Positions 46,945-59,500 of a stretch of 64,000 bases of DNA are shown here, one piece after another; position 1 is the first letter of the stretch; each line of letters starts with the position of its first letter. Source of the stretch: Bolinopsis microptera (Eukaryota > Ctenophora > Tentaculata > Lobata > Bolinopsidae); NCBI RefSeq assembly GCF_026151205.1, contig NC_087081.1:5327246-5391245 (forward strand). The letters run 5' to 3'. Below the pieces are notes generated by a model. The model made no database searches. It saw only the letters and a program-made list of their open reading frames with translations, and had not been told where the DNA came from. The position numbers and the translations under genes are program-made.

Positions 46945-47440
46945 AAAATTATAGTGACCATTTCCGAAATAATGAAGAAACTTAACATAAAATTAATCTA
47001 TACGGTAGTGTCTACATTTCATTCGCGAACAATCCTCAATTACGTAACGTATATGCGTGCAAATAAATGGATTTCCCCAGCCACGTCAACTCATGACATA
47101 AAAACCTTTCATAAGACCAATAGGGCTCCCTGCTCCCTGCTGTATTAATCAGCAATATTTCTTTATGAACCGGCCACAATGTCATACGTGGTATATTACT
47201 TTTCTTGGCCTTCATGCTGGATATGACGTCACAATAATGAATACTCACGTCATCCACACGTGTTGGCTGACGAACGTGCCGCACGTGATGTCACTTGGTT
47301 GTCATATTGGTACCTACACGTGATGTCACATGATACCTGCACAATAGGCACATGCTGTAGTCCTCTTCCTGCGGTCCCTTAAACCTATATTAAGATATTA
47401 CCTTCTCACGTCAGCCCGAGACAAATCTTAAACTTTTAAG
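46945..47440. other. intergenic
   Basis: No gene. CACGTGATGTCAC-type sequence occurs twice at about 47,283-47,330, again joining CACGTG with a CRE-like half. Confidence 0.45.
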
Positions 47441-48075
47441 GGGGGGTTCACCCTGATTTTTTTGTGAAACTTATTTTCGAGACCAACAAACTAGGACCGC
47501 GGCGACCGAACTTTCGATAGAGTACCGGACCCCAACCGCCAAACGGTGCCCACGGGGCAGCCACGCCGATATTTGGTCCAAATTAGGCCCAATTTAGCCA
47601 AATACCCTGAACATGCATAAAACCCAGATTTTATGTGCTCTACTTGTAGCTTGTGGTCCTCTGAAGTCTGAACTCCTATATGAATTTTCATCAAGATTGG
47701 ACAAAAAGTGGTTGAGTTATAAGCCAAAATCCATCGATTTTGGCCCATAAATTGGTCAAATATCCATATTTTTGAATGGAACTTTATATGGAAGGTAAGC
47801 CTATACTACACATTCTCTATGATTATCAGCTCAATATCTACCTAAATGTGGATTCTGTGTTCAAATAATCGCAAAAAATGAACAAAATCGCCCATATTTC
47901 AGTTCGCGATATTTGCAAAACTGACTTCGCTCGAAATTTGATTCTACGTTGATTCTTAAAATTTCATGTAAATATATTGAAACCCTATCGAGTTCTATTG
48001 TTTTGGTCACCGGTCCTAGTTTTTTGATCAAATCTTATCTCGAAAACAAGTTTCACAAAAAAATAAATTGCACCC
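47441..48075 (+). mobile_element. 635-bp MITE with long imperfect TIRs
   Basis: The ends pair over about 60 bases: TTTTTTTGTGAAACTT, TTTTCGAGA and AACTAGGACCG at the left recur inverted at the right. ACTTTTAA on the left and ACTTTAA on the right may be a worn target duplication. A reverse copy lies at 9,830-10,312 and a relic at 16,600-16,760. Confidence 0.75.
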
Positions 48076-48320
48076 ACTTTAATTAATAACATATCTTAAT
48101 TGAGCAAGATGCAATAACAAAACCCAGTATAAGTTATAAAACTTAGTGATCTTGTGACTAAGTAGGCGTTAACTAACGCAGTGCAACCCTAAAAGCCTTC
48201 AGCACGTGTACCAAATCAATAAAGTGATTCGGTGACAGCCGAGGTTGCCCGGCACCACCATGACTCCATGATGTTGCGATATCAATAATAGATTTCTCCC
48301 TCCGTCGTCTTTTGGAAAAA

Positions 48321-48425
48321 TGACGTCATCAAATCCGAGCTGATCGGTGATTGGTAGAAAAGTGCTGACGTCACGTTATCGGCTGACTCCCATTGGTCTG
48401 CTTCATGACGTACATTACGTCAGTT
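48321..48425. promoter_or_regulatory. CRE and CCAAT box cluster
   Basis: Two perfect TGACGTCA sites (48,321-48,328 and 48,366-48,373), two near matches (TGACGTAC about 48,406, TTACGTCA about 48,415) and two inverted CCAAT boxes (ATTGG at 48,350 and 48,392) fall within 105 bases. This is a typical ATF/CREB plus NF-Y promoter layout. No gene was identified immediately downstream, so the target transcript is unknown. Confidence 0.5.
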
Positions 48426-48885
48426 AGATTTGTCAGTTCCTAGGACAGGTATTATAACTTTAAGTGTTATATAACTTTATGGTTTTATTGCTTTCATTAT
48501 ACTCAAATGCTGGCTCAAGTAGTGCTCCCTCCCCCTCTCTCTCTCTCTGAAGGACTCACCGTGTGTCAGGGGAGACCGTGTGTCACCAGGCTTTCCACTT
48601 CAATATCGGACATGTTATTAGTGCACTGTGTTCTGGTGTGGGGTAGAGATTATTGGCAGCTGCTTTTAGTCAATTGTAACGTGATTACTGTTCAGGGCTC
48701 ACTTTCTACGTTCTGTACCCTGTTTTACAATTAGTAGATGCTTTGTAAGGTTAATTGGTGAAGATTGAAAATGGAATTTGAACTTGTGTTGATTAGTAAA
48801 ATGGTTTACAAAAAACAGCATCTGAATTTCAGTATTGGGCATCTTGTGCACTGTGCAGGTATATTATTAGTGTTGGTGAATGTTG
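48426..48885. other. downstream of promoter-like block, no gene recognised
   Basis: Contains a short (CT)n run at about 48,535. Short open frames here have no recognisable similarity; a non-coding first exon is possible. Confidence 0.35.
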
Positions 48886-49202
48886 AGGGATTGGAGACGG
48901 ATCGGAGAGGGATTGGAGAGGGATTGGAGAGGGATTGGAAAGGGATTGGAGAGGGATTGGAGAGGGATTGGAGAGGGATTGGAGAGGGATTGGAGAGGGA
49001 TTGGAGAGGGATTGGAGAGGGATTGGAGAGGGATTGGAGAAGGATTGGAGAGGGATTGGAGAGGGATTGGATAGTGATCGGAGAGGAATTGGAGAGTGAT
49101 TGGAGAGTGATTGGAGAGGGATTGGAGAGGGATCGGAGAGGGATTGGAGAGTGATTGGAGAGTGATAGGAGAGGGATTGGAGAGTGATTGGAGAGGGATT
49201 GG
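48886..49202. repeat. 12-bp minisatellite
   Basis: About 26 copies of GGATTGGAGAGG with scattered variants. The length is a multiple of three, so the open frames across it are an artefact of the repeat. Confidence 0.95.
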
Positions 49203-50944
49203 CAGTCGCGTGGTATTGTTTACTGTCGTGTGTAGTGTTCCGTGATACTGATGAAGTGGTTGAGGGTTTGGCTTTTACATTGGCTAATTTTTCCCGATTA
49301 ATATAAATGTTTCACATGCTTATTGCTTATGAAACACTGTTTATTGACTTTAATTAAATGATGAATTATACGTGTTTTGAGTTTATAATCTTCGGCTGTT
49401 CAATTACATTGAATTATATCGCGGTTGATACTTATAGAGCATTATTTCTACACTCTCTGCATTAGCAACATCTATTTCTTCATTGTTTATATAATTTATT
49501 TGTTAATTTGTTGATATAACACTGATAACGTCCATTATTAGATCACAAACAAACTGGCTTCCTCACCTAACCCGGCCCGCCGGCTGCTCATCCACATTCA
49601 GGTAATTATTATTAATATTCAGGTAATTATTACTAATATTTAGATAATAATTATTGATATAATTATCAGTAATGTTTCTAAATCTTTTATCAGAATTTAT
49701 CATAATTTAATTTTAAATTAAAGATTAAAATGAAAATATGATTTTTTAATAAATTGTTTCATGCTTTACAATTCCATAAACTCAAATGAAGCGAACATTT
49801 ATCAAATTTGAAATAAATTAAAATAAAGTATCAATAAGTTGTATCTAAAACTGCTGATAAAATTTGACTCTGCAGTATTTTAAACTTCTTATTTACTAAC
49901 AAAACACCACTTCAATTATGACGTTTATGTTTAATTGGCTTACCAATTTCAATCGTTCATCTGCGATTAATCGAAAAGGTTACACTTAATAAACCGAAAT
50001 TTCTGTTTTGCTTACAGTTACACACAGTACTAAACAGTAAAGAATCAAATTATTCATCATTCATTACATTTAGCTATCTAGTGTGTTTAATTTGTGTTAT
50101 CGCCTTACATTTGAATGTAGAGATATCATATATTATTCTGAAAGGGCCCCGATATTTGAAACCAACTTGGATGGACAGTCCTGATACCATAGTCCCGAAT
50201 CACCCCACATAGGATCAGCGCTGACGAATGCTGATTGAACAGTTATGATCAGGTGCCCATTTAAGGAAGTTATGATGATTGAACACTGAAGTTATGATCA
50301 AGTGACATGCCCATTTAAGCAAGTTAGGCCGAATTTTTCATTAAGTCATTAGGGTAAAAGTTTTGGCAGACATATGATTGGGCTATGGATTAGATTTAGG
50401 GGCGTTCGTTGGTTAGGCACAGCTGTGAGCGTATATATATAGTGATTGATCATCATTACTATAATCTTATAATGTCATGTAGGTGGCATCAAAGTAAGCT
50501 GGGTTGTTAAATGTCCTCGAAAAAAACGAAGGTTTAGAATTAATTTCTTCATGATTGATTGGTCTGGACCTTTGCAGCTTGTTGAGTTTCTAAAGATCAA
50601 GCAAGAAGTAAGAATTAATACCCTTTCTTTTGGTCGGTATATACCTCCAATGTGGAATCATTTGAGAGTAAATCACCTGTTAAATATTTTAAATGTAATA
50701 TCGCTCCAACACTTTTTGAGAGTAATATGGAAGCAAAAGTAGAAGTATGGCAGGGCAAATTTAGAGCTATACTAGGCGACAAGTTCTCAGCTGTTAGACT
50801 TACTAGTACTGTCACTGTCAGAAACTTTTGATCTTTATGATATTTTTGTTGATCTTCAATGAAAAATATGATTGGATTTTGAGATAGCCTGTACCGCTTG
50901 GTAGAAAGAAGACGGATGTCATTAATATTTGCCCTACAGTTATA
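49203..50944. other. intergenic
   Basis: AT-rich, no supported gene or repeat. A short duplication around AGTTATGATCA and TGCCCATTTAAG lies at about 50,240-50,320. Confidence 0.45.
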
Positions 50945-51710
50945 CAGGGTGGGCCAAAAGTCAGTACCCATACGTTGGCCTTTATAGCTCAGTCACTGAG
51001 TGCCCAATTTAAATACTTCTTTCTGGTATGACTTAGTACCACCACTGGTTCGAGGAATTTGTCAACTCGAAAAATATTCGCGTTCATTTTTTTCAAATGG
51101 AGGTTCATTTTCACATTTATTTGATAGTTTGGATAGTCGGATCAAGCTAAATGTTATTGAATTGTGTTCGGCCATTCGAATTACGTTTGTCCTGAAAGAA
51201 TTAGAACTGCAGCTTCTCAGATGACCAAGATATGAAGCATAACGAGTTTGTTCATTACGTGTGATCAGGTGATTGGTTTACCTAATCACGTGATAAGGTG
51301 CCCCCGTTAACTACCCCGTTAAACATTATGGGAATTGTTAAGGGTGCCCAATTAAGGTGTCGTGTCACGGTGTCACATAATCACCTAGTCAATTTTGTTA
51401 ACGAGATACAGAAAATGCTTGATAACTTCGTCATTTCTAATCCGTTTTGCATCATATTTTCAGATCATATGCAACATTTGATAATCTACCGTCTCTGAAA
51501 AATTAGGCGTTCAGCATGTTCAGAGAAAACAATATAGGTGTTTTAATATTGAATGGGCGTGGTCTAAAATATTCGAATTTTCAAATTTTGACGACGGAAT
51601 CCTCGAACCAGTAAGTACAGTATGCCATCTGCAAAGCAACAGCTCTCAAATATAAAACACGGCGGAGCTATTAAGGCCAACGTATGGGTACTGACTTTTG
51701 GCCCACCCTG
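50945..51710. mobile_element. 766-bp mariner-like MITE, copy 2
   Basis: Same length as 2,585-3,350 and nearly identical in reverse orientation; TA flanks at 50,943-50,944 and 51,711-51,712. Equal length and few differences point to recent activity of the family. Its terminal repeat CAGGGTGGGCCAAAAGTCAG resembles Tc1/mariner ends. No transposase. Confidence 0.93.
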
Positions 51711-51712
51711 TA

Positions 51713-53519
51713 TAATACTCCAACCCTAACACCTAAATGTGCACCGCCTAACAGTATACCCTAACTGAAGCCCCTGACGTAACCATGGTGACCAAAGATC
51801 ACATATGCGCGACACCGGGATCACTTTTATACCGTTTCTAATGTGTCGTTAGAGCTATATATGTGACTGGTGTCTGGTATGTGTGACTGATATGTGTGAT
51901 TGTAGTCTAGGAAAGCTACCATATACAAAAAAACCTCGTTCGCTAACCCTTGTCCTTGACTCTTTTGTGCCTTCGGCACTTTGAGTCATGGATCGGGAAA
52001 AAATCTAACAATGAAGAAAAGGTTATGAGTTATTAGACTTCAAACACAAGAAAAAAAATTTCCCTAGCAGTGATTGCCTGCGTATACATGAATTGGATGA
52101 TGATAGTTATAATCTAAATAACTGACTATAATTTCATAACATTTGCAATTTTTATACGTGTATAAGTATAACAGTGCAACAGGGACCACAGTAATCAGTC
52201 CTTACTTCAAGCGTCCTAAATTTAACATTATAAGTCCACATTATGTATTCATGCTAGTATAATACCCAGTAGCAAGGTGCAAAGGTCAAAGGTGACGGTT
52301 TAATTCTTCCAACTCCCCAAACCTTCTTAAACGGAAATCTCAAATATCACGCCACTTCTCCCCCGAAAGTTTATAACTCTCAACAGCAGCCCCCTCACCA
52401 CCAGAGTCCTCCTATTAATAATCTCGACCCCAGCAATATCTCACCCTTGACACATGTCAATATTATGCACTGACGTTATACCTACAGTGTACCGGCGCTT
52501 TCTTGGCAGGGGAGGTAATCCGTTTTAGATGGGGCAGTCACGTCGCCTTTTTCTTTAGCTTCGTGTGAGGTGCGTCTGAAGTACAAAGAGGGCCGTCCTG
52601 CGGAGTACCGTTCTGTTATATCAGTATTATTAGTTATGATATGTTTTATTTGTTGCACGTTTTGTTTTGGTGCTATTATAATGTGTAATAGACAATGTAT
52701 ATGAGAGCTAAAATGCCGATGGTTGCTGGATTGTTTATGCTTTTGTAGTAACGCGCCGCTGTGCAGTTGGAAATAGTGAACTCTGATAATAATAGACCGC
52801 CCACGTTCATGATCATGCCAAATATTGAATATCTAAGTTTAGACTTAAGCTTGCTATCAATAATAGTTGACGACATATTGTACCACGAAAAGAAACAATT
52901 TGTAGTCGTGAGAGCACTTGCAAGTTCTTGACAGTGATAATCAGTTTAACGGGCGGATTCGTTTAAATTATCATTATTATCCTACCTCCATGTGAGGGCC
53001 AGGTAACTTTATTAATTCATCTTGTTGCTTTATGATTTAAGTTCTGTCGCACGATTTTGGTTTATAATTTGTTCCTTGCAACTCTCCTTTTTACAGTGAA
53101 ACGTCGATTTACCGAGGCCCTATTTGACACTTAAACCTTCATATACCGCGGACATTTCACCCACTCCTTCCCCCCTCCCCCCAAATTCCGAGGTAAATCG
53201 GGGTTGTACTGTACTAAACACTTATTGAGATAAACGCCGAAATTTTAAGATCAAAACTCTCGCTCAGTCATGTTATCAGTACATTAAAATTATTTATTTT
53301 TGTTGCTCATAAGACAAAAATAAAATGATACTTATATTTTACATCGAAATGAATGTGAAATGAAAAAACTTAAAGAATAATAATCCTAACTCGTATAAGC
53401 TAGCTAAATTAATCTACATGATACGAATATAATAAGTTCAAAGCTTAAGATTCGAAATAGAATCATTTAAAACATTTAATTATAGTTATTGCAACAACCT
53501 TCGCCAATTTCAGGGTAAA
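51713..53519. other. region upstream of PDE9
   Basis: No gene supported except a weak small frame at 52,676-52,876. The PDE9 promoter should lie here, but no decisive motif was seen. Confidence 0.45.
52676..52876 (-). CDS. hypothetical 66-aa membrane protein
   Basis: A single open frame with two hydrophobic stretches (IFGMIMNVGGLLL and IGILALIYIVYY) joined by a short polar linker. Not recognised. Low-complexity AT-rich DNA yields such frames by chance, so it may not be a gene; the balanced charge and two helix-like segments are the only support. Confidence 0.25.
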   Translation of the reverse strand: MSSTIIDSKLKSKLRYSIFGMIMNVGGLLLSEFTISNCTAARYYKSINNPATIGILALIYIVYYTL

Positions 53520-56500
53520 ATGGGACGATCTCATTCTACTGGAATAGAGAAACGAAAAAAGCTCTACATTTCTTACAACGAAAATATCGAAACTGTGAGA
53601 AATTAATTTATATCAGTTTTTCATCATAATTGAATGGTTGATTAATTAATTAAGCGAATCATATATCTGCCTATTTCAAACGACGAGCATATAATTTAAA
53701 TTGTTTTGTTTAAATGAAGTCAATGCTCTGAAAATGATATTAAGAGATACACAATGACCCTGATTTACGGTAAACTCGAATTTATTTTCCCAATTCACAT
53801 TTTCTTCCAAAATGTTTTAAAAATAATTAGCGCCGTTGAAACCATATCATCAATATACAATATCATATATTTATGAGTCATCAATTGAAAGAGGCTCAGA
53901 ATTATCCAGTTACTCTCTCCTATCTCAATATTCCCGCCTCCCGGGTTGTCCTGGTCCCAGCCTAAAAAATTGGTCCCGGTTGATCCTTACCATCTAATTA
54001 ATTATCATAAAATCAGCAAAAAAGTCCTCTTCGTCATGTACCTCAATACTCCCCCTATTTTCAGATAGCATTTTCTCCGTCCTGTACGTCACACGATGTG
54101 AAGGAGTTACTTATAGCTGTGTGCTGTGCTCCCCACAACAGTTCCCTGAAACTGGTCGACCACCAGGGACATCTCGTACCCATCTCACCTACCCTCGACT
54201 GTAACTCCCCCGAGTAGGTGTCACGTGTAGGTGTCACGTGTAGGTGTCACGTGTCACGAGTAGGTGTCACGTGTCATCACTACTCACAAGAGAGTTTCAC
54301 TTTTAGGAAATTATTCCCATGCGGGTCAGAAGGCGACAATGAGAAGGGATAACAATGATTTATTATAGTTACAAGGTTTTTGGGCAATAAAAGCGATTTT
54401 CCCAACTATAAGCGACAAAAATGTAACCTTATCCTCTGCAGTAAGCCGTATCAGCTTCTTGTTACGACAGCAAGGAGAGACTCAATAATGGAGATAAAAA
54501 GACTTATGGCAAATATGGGGGAAATATTTGAAAGGTACGTTCTTCTTTCTTGGTTATGTTGTACAAGTTAAGTATTATAAAAAACTTTGACAATGCAGGA
54601 CAGCAAGATACTATGTCATTATAGTTGTTGAGTGCCAACTGCCAATGGATCTACCAAAATAGGTTTCTCAGTAGACCATACAGAATACAGATGTTTGTTA
54701 CTGTAGATAGGTTCCGACAACAAGAGTGCTGCGGCAAGTATAATATCCGTTAGGTTACTTCTGTATTCGTATTTGCTACTAAGTTATCTTATTAGAGCAC
54801 TGTGTCGGAAGAGAAACGAGCAGAATACTGAATCATTATATAAATAACATGGAAATTTTTGTTAAATTGTTAATGATATTTTATTCATGGTTATGATAAA
54901 TCATCTCATACTTTTAAGTTTTAGGGTTGTGGAGTGCAGTGGAAACCATGACGATCTGATGAAGAAAATAGAATACCTTGAGTCACAACTTCAAGGTGAG
55001 TACTGAGTATTTTCCTCAAAAATGGCTCCCGAAAGTAAATAACAAGATAACATAATAGGAAAATGACGCACGTGAACTTAAAATTACAATAATGGGAGAG
55101 GGCTTATACATTTTCAGAATGTTACAATTTTACCTAGCTCGATAACATTTTGATATTAGTTATTGCAGTGGAAGGTTTCCAAGCTATCGAGTTGGAGAAG
55201 TGCAAGAATGATCTGATGAAGTTAAAGTGCAAAATTTCAGACGAACTGTGAGTTGCGAAATTATTTTTGTTATAAAAGATGAATTTGACCGTACACAACA
55301 ACATAATATTATGCAGTTTACACATGTTGACTAATTATGACCATCGACTTGGGATTGTTGCTAGTAATACTCTGTGTATCATTTCGTTAGATTTCTGTTT
55401 ACCATAGTCCAGTACGATCCCCAGGACGGGATTGCACGTGACTACCCCAGTTAGCGCTAAACGAGACGTCCCGCTGTATCCCAAGGTAAAATAATGAGGT
55501 ATTTTAGTTTACCAAGGTAACATAATGACGGCATTTTAGTTTACCAAGGTAACGTACTGATGGCATTTTAGTTTACCAAGGTAACGAACTGATGGCATTT
55601 TAGTTTACCAAGGTAACGAACTGATGGCATTTTAGTCTACCAAGGTAACAACTTGATGGCATTTTAGTTTACCAAGGTAACAACTTGATGGCATTTTAGT
55701 TTACCAAGGTAACGAACTGATGGCATTTTAGTTTACCAAGGTAACGAACTGATGGCATTTTAGTCTACCAAGGTAACAAACTTATGGCATTTTAGTTTAC
55801 CAAGGTAACATAATGACGGCATTTTAGTTTACCAAGTTAACATAATGATGGCATTTAAGTTTACCAAGGTAACAAACTGATGGCATTTTAGTTTACCAAG
55901 GTAACGAACTGATGGCATTTTAGTTTACCAAGGTAACGAACTGATGGCATTTTAGTCTACCAAGGTAACAACTTGATGGCATTTTAGTTTACCAAGGTAA
56001 CGAACTGATGGCATTTTAGTTTACCAAGGTAACGTACTGATGGCATTTTAGTTTACCAAGGTAACGAACTGATGGCATTTTAGTTTACCAAGGTAACGAA
56101 CTGATGGCATTTTAGTCTACCAAGGTAACAACTTGATGGCATTTTAGTTTACCAAGGTAACAACTTGATGGCATTTTAGTTTACCAAGGTAACGAACTGA
56201 TGGCATTTTAGTTTACCAAGGTAACGAACTGATGGCATTTTAGTCTACCAAGGTAACAAACTTATGGCATTTTAGTTTACCAAGGTAACATAATGACGGC
56301 ATTTTAGTTTACCAAGTTAACATAATGATGGCATTTAAGTTTACCAAGGTAACAAACTGATGGCATTTTAGTTTACCAAGGTAACGAACTGATGGCATTT
56401 TAGTTTACCAAGGTAACGAACTGATGGCATTTTAGTCTACCAAGGTAACAACTTGATGGCATTTTAGTTTACCAAGGTAACGAACTGATGGCATTTTAGT

Positions 56501-59500
56501 TTACCAAGGTAAGTGTAACGAACTGATGGCATTTTAGTCTACCAAGGTAACAAACTTATGGCATTTTAGTTTACCAAGGTAACATAATGACGGCATTTTA
56601 GTTTACCAAGGTAACATAATGATGGCATTTAAGTTTACCAAGGTAACAAACTGATGGCATTTTAGTTTACCAAGGTAACGAACTGATGGCATTTTAGTCT
56701 ACCAAGGTAACAAACTGATGACATTTTAGTTTACCAAGGTAACAAACTGATGGCATTTTAGTTTACCAAGGTAACAAACTGATGGCATTTTAGTCATCAC
56801 ATAAATATAAAAAACTCTGCATATCCTTCAAGCTTGAATTCAACGTTTCGAGAGGTTTAATCGATTGCACAGTTTATGAAACTGTCTTAACAAACTCTAC
56901 CCAGTACGTCCTGTCGGGAGAAACTATAGCCTACCTAAAACAGCCTACATTCGACATGTGGAACTGGGAACCTAACGAGATGCTGGCCCTGCTGGAGCAC
57001 ATGTTCACCGACCTCAACCTTACTACTGAGTTTAAGATCAACAACATGGTTCTCAAGAAGTGGCTTGTAGGTCGCTTTTTACTGGTTTCATTTAATTTTA
57101 GGTTTGGATGAGGTTTAGAAATAGTCTATTCTTTTATTATTGTCTGTGAAGGATGATTCTCGGATTATGAATTATGTTTGTATCCTGCTTCGATTGTAAT
57201 TCCAACTACTGATACTTTTATATTCTATTCTACATTTTAAGTTGACTATATTACGGTTAGAGTTAAGGTTATAATGCTGTTATAAAATATGTACTATAGT
57301 GCTATCGTAAAAAAGTGCGGGAACCTTAGACCACGTTATTCTTCAGAAAGCAGTGCAGAACAAATACCGCAACAATCCCTTCCACAACTTCCGGCACTGT
57401 TTCTGTGTAGCTCAAATGGTAAGCGGCCGTTGTTAATACTTAATAAACATCAGTACAGTATATATTTGGCATTAATAACTATCAATATATAGTAATAAGT
57501 ATCTATATCTTATATTACTTTACTCGGGAATATTATGACTGGGATAAAGTGGTGGGATTTGGAAAATTCCGCCATATTTTTCCCGGTCAAAAATTTTACC
57601 AGTCATAATAAAACCTGCCGAGTCAGATTATGGGGTTTTAAAGGGGTGGTGATCATCATATTTTACCTGAAGTCTCATATGTGCTAGAGAAGACTTTTGA
57701 AGCAGTGGATGGAGGGCTGTAACTTTATTGGCTGTTGCTACCATAATTTCGTTATAAAAATCACAATTTGGTTATAGAAATCAGATTTCAGGATGGACCG
57801 TGATTCTCATTTCTCTTGCCCATGAATCAGTGAATCGTATAGACGTGTCTTTTTTTCTATTTCTGAGTAATATCAATAACTGTAAATTGAAGTATCTTCT
57901 TTAACAAAATATAACAAAAACAGAAATTTCGATTGAAAATTTGTTGACCTCTAAAAAAATTAAAAGGTCGGCCACCGGTAAATTCATGACCGGGATAATT
58001 TGGCGGGTTTTGGGAAAGTCTGCCATATTTTTCCCGGTCATTAATTTTCTCAGTCATAAATTAACCCGCTATAATATTCCCGAGTAAGGTATATAATAAT
58101 AAGCAGCATCAATATAATATAGTGATAAGTATAAATGTATAGTGATAAGTGATGAGTATAAATATTAATACATTTAAACCCATATTTACCGCGAACCCCG
58201 ATTCACCATCACAGTTGTTACAAAAACAGTGTACCATACCTTACTCGGGATTATTACGACGGGTTTATTAACGACCGGTTGAAATATGGTTCGGGAAAAA
58301 TATGGCGAAATTGCTCAAAACCCACAACATGTTCCCGGTCGCCATTTTACCGGTGTCCAACCTTTCAATTTTAGATTCAAAAATTTTGTCTCAGATGTAA
58401 ATTTCCTTATTAGAGATAAGCAAGTTTAGAAATTTTCGCATTGCTAAAACTTGTGAAACAAGTCGAATTATCAATAATTGTTGAAAGTAGACAGAAATAA
58501 TGACTCGTGGTTAATCAAACTAGATGGAAAATAATTTTTAACATTTGAAGCGTAACAACCAGATCGATATTAAGATAAAGGGAGAGCTGTTTAGTCTTCC
58601 AATAAGTTGTAATCATCTTCGTTATCTTCATCTGGATCATCCCTTTCATCAGTTTTAATTAATTCAAGTTTTAATTTAACTGTTACTTTTACTTTGAGTC
58701 CTATCTCATTATGTAGAGATAGTCAATACCTAAGAAATTAAAAATTGGCCTATTTAAATCAAATTTGACAATAAGGATATATGACAAGAATTGGGCAAAA
58801 AGGTGAATTTTTTGCAATTTTAGCCAAATGAAGTCGAAAAACCTACAACAAGTGTCCCAATAGTCTTCTTTAGTGAATATAAGACAACGATTAAAATATG
58901 AGCACCCATACCCCTTGGGAACCCTAAAAGCTGAGTAGGCGGGTTTATTAACGACCGGTGAAAATGTGGTTCGGGAAAAATATGGCGAAATTACCCTAAA
59001 CCCACCACTTTATCCCGGTCATAATAATCCCGAGTAAGGTATTCAGGCAAATTTATTTTTACGACTTTTGATAAAATTATCATAAGCAGATAATTTTACT
59101 ACTTACAGATGTATGGAATGGTGCACTCATGTAACCTGCAAAAGAAGCTTAGTAGAAAAGATCTAGGAATTCTTCTTATTGCTTGCATCTGCCACGACTT
59201 GGATCATCCAGGCTTTAATAACACGTAATAATTAACAAATTACTTATTATTTAATCTAATTAATCATCGATTAATTAATTATCTCATCATATATCAATTA
59301 ATTGATGAGTTTATTACTTATTCTATCAACAAACTTCAATCTGGATCAAAAACGCAAAACAATAGCTAGTCAACTCACCAAAATTATTAATATTTTTTGA
59401 TGCAAATTTATAACCTAACATTGTTTTAAAAATAATAATACATCCTAACTTTATAGTTTATATTTTACGCCCCAGGTATCAGATAAACGCCAGAACGGAA

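Noticed and set aside
48765-49154. A 129-codon frame of Gly-Leu-Glu-Arg-Asp-Trp repeats
   Set aside because: It is a by-product of the 12-bp tandem repeat, whose length is a multiple of three; there is no splice or domain support.
55486-56793. Coding exons within the PDE9 intron 6 array
   Set aside because: Reading frames hit TGA and TAG in most units, and the flanking exons join cleanly at [14 protein letters not shown].
56873-56904. Earlier acceptor for PDE9 exon 7 at 56,873
   Set aside because: It gives a TGA in the required phase; the acceptor at 56,904 fits both the phase and the PDE9 sequence.
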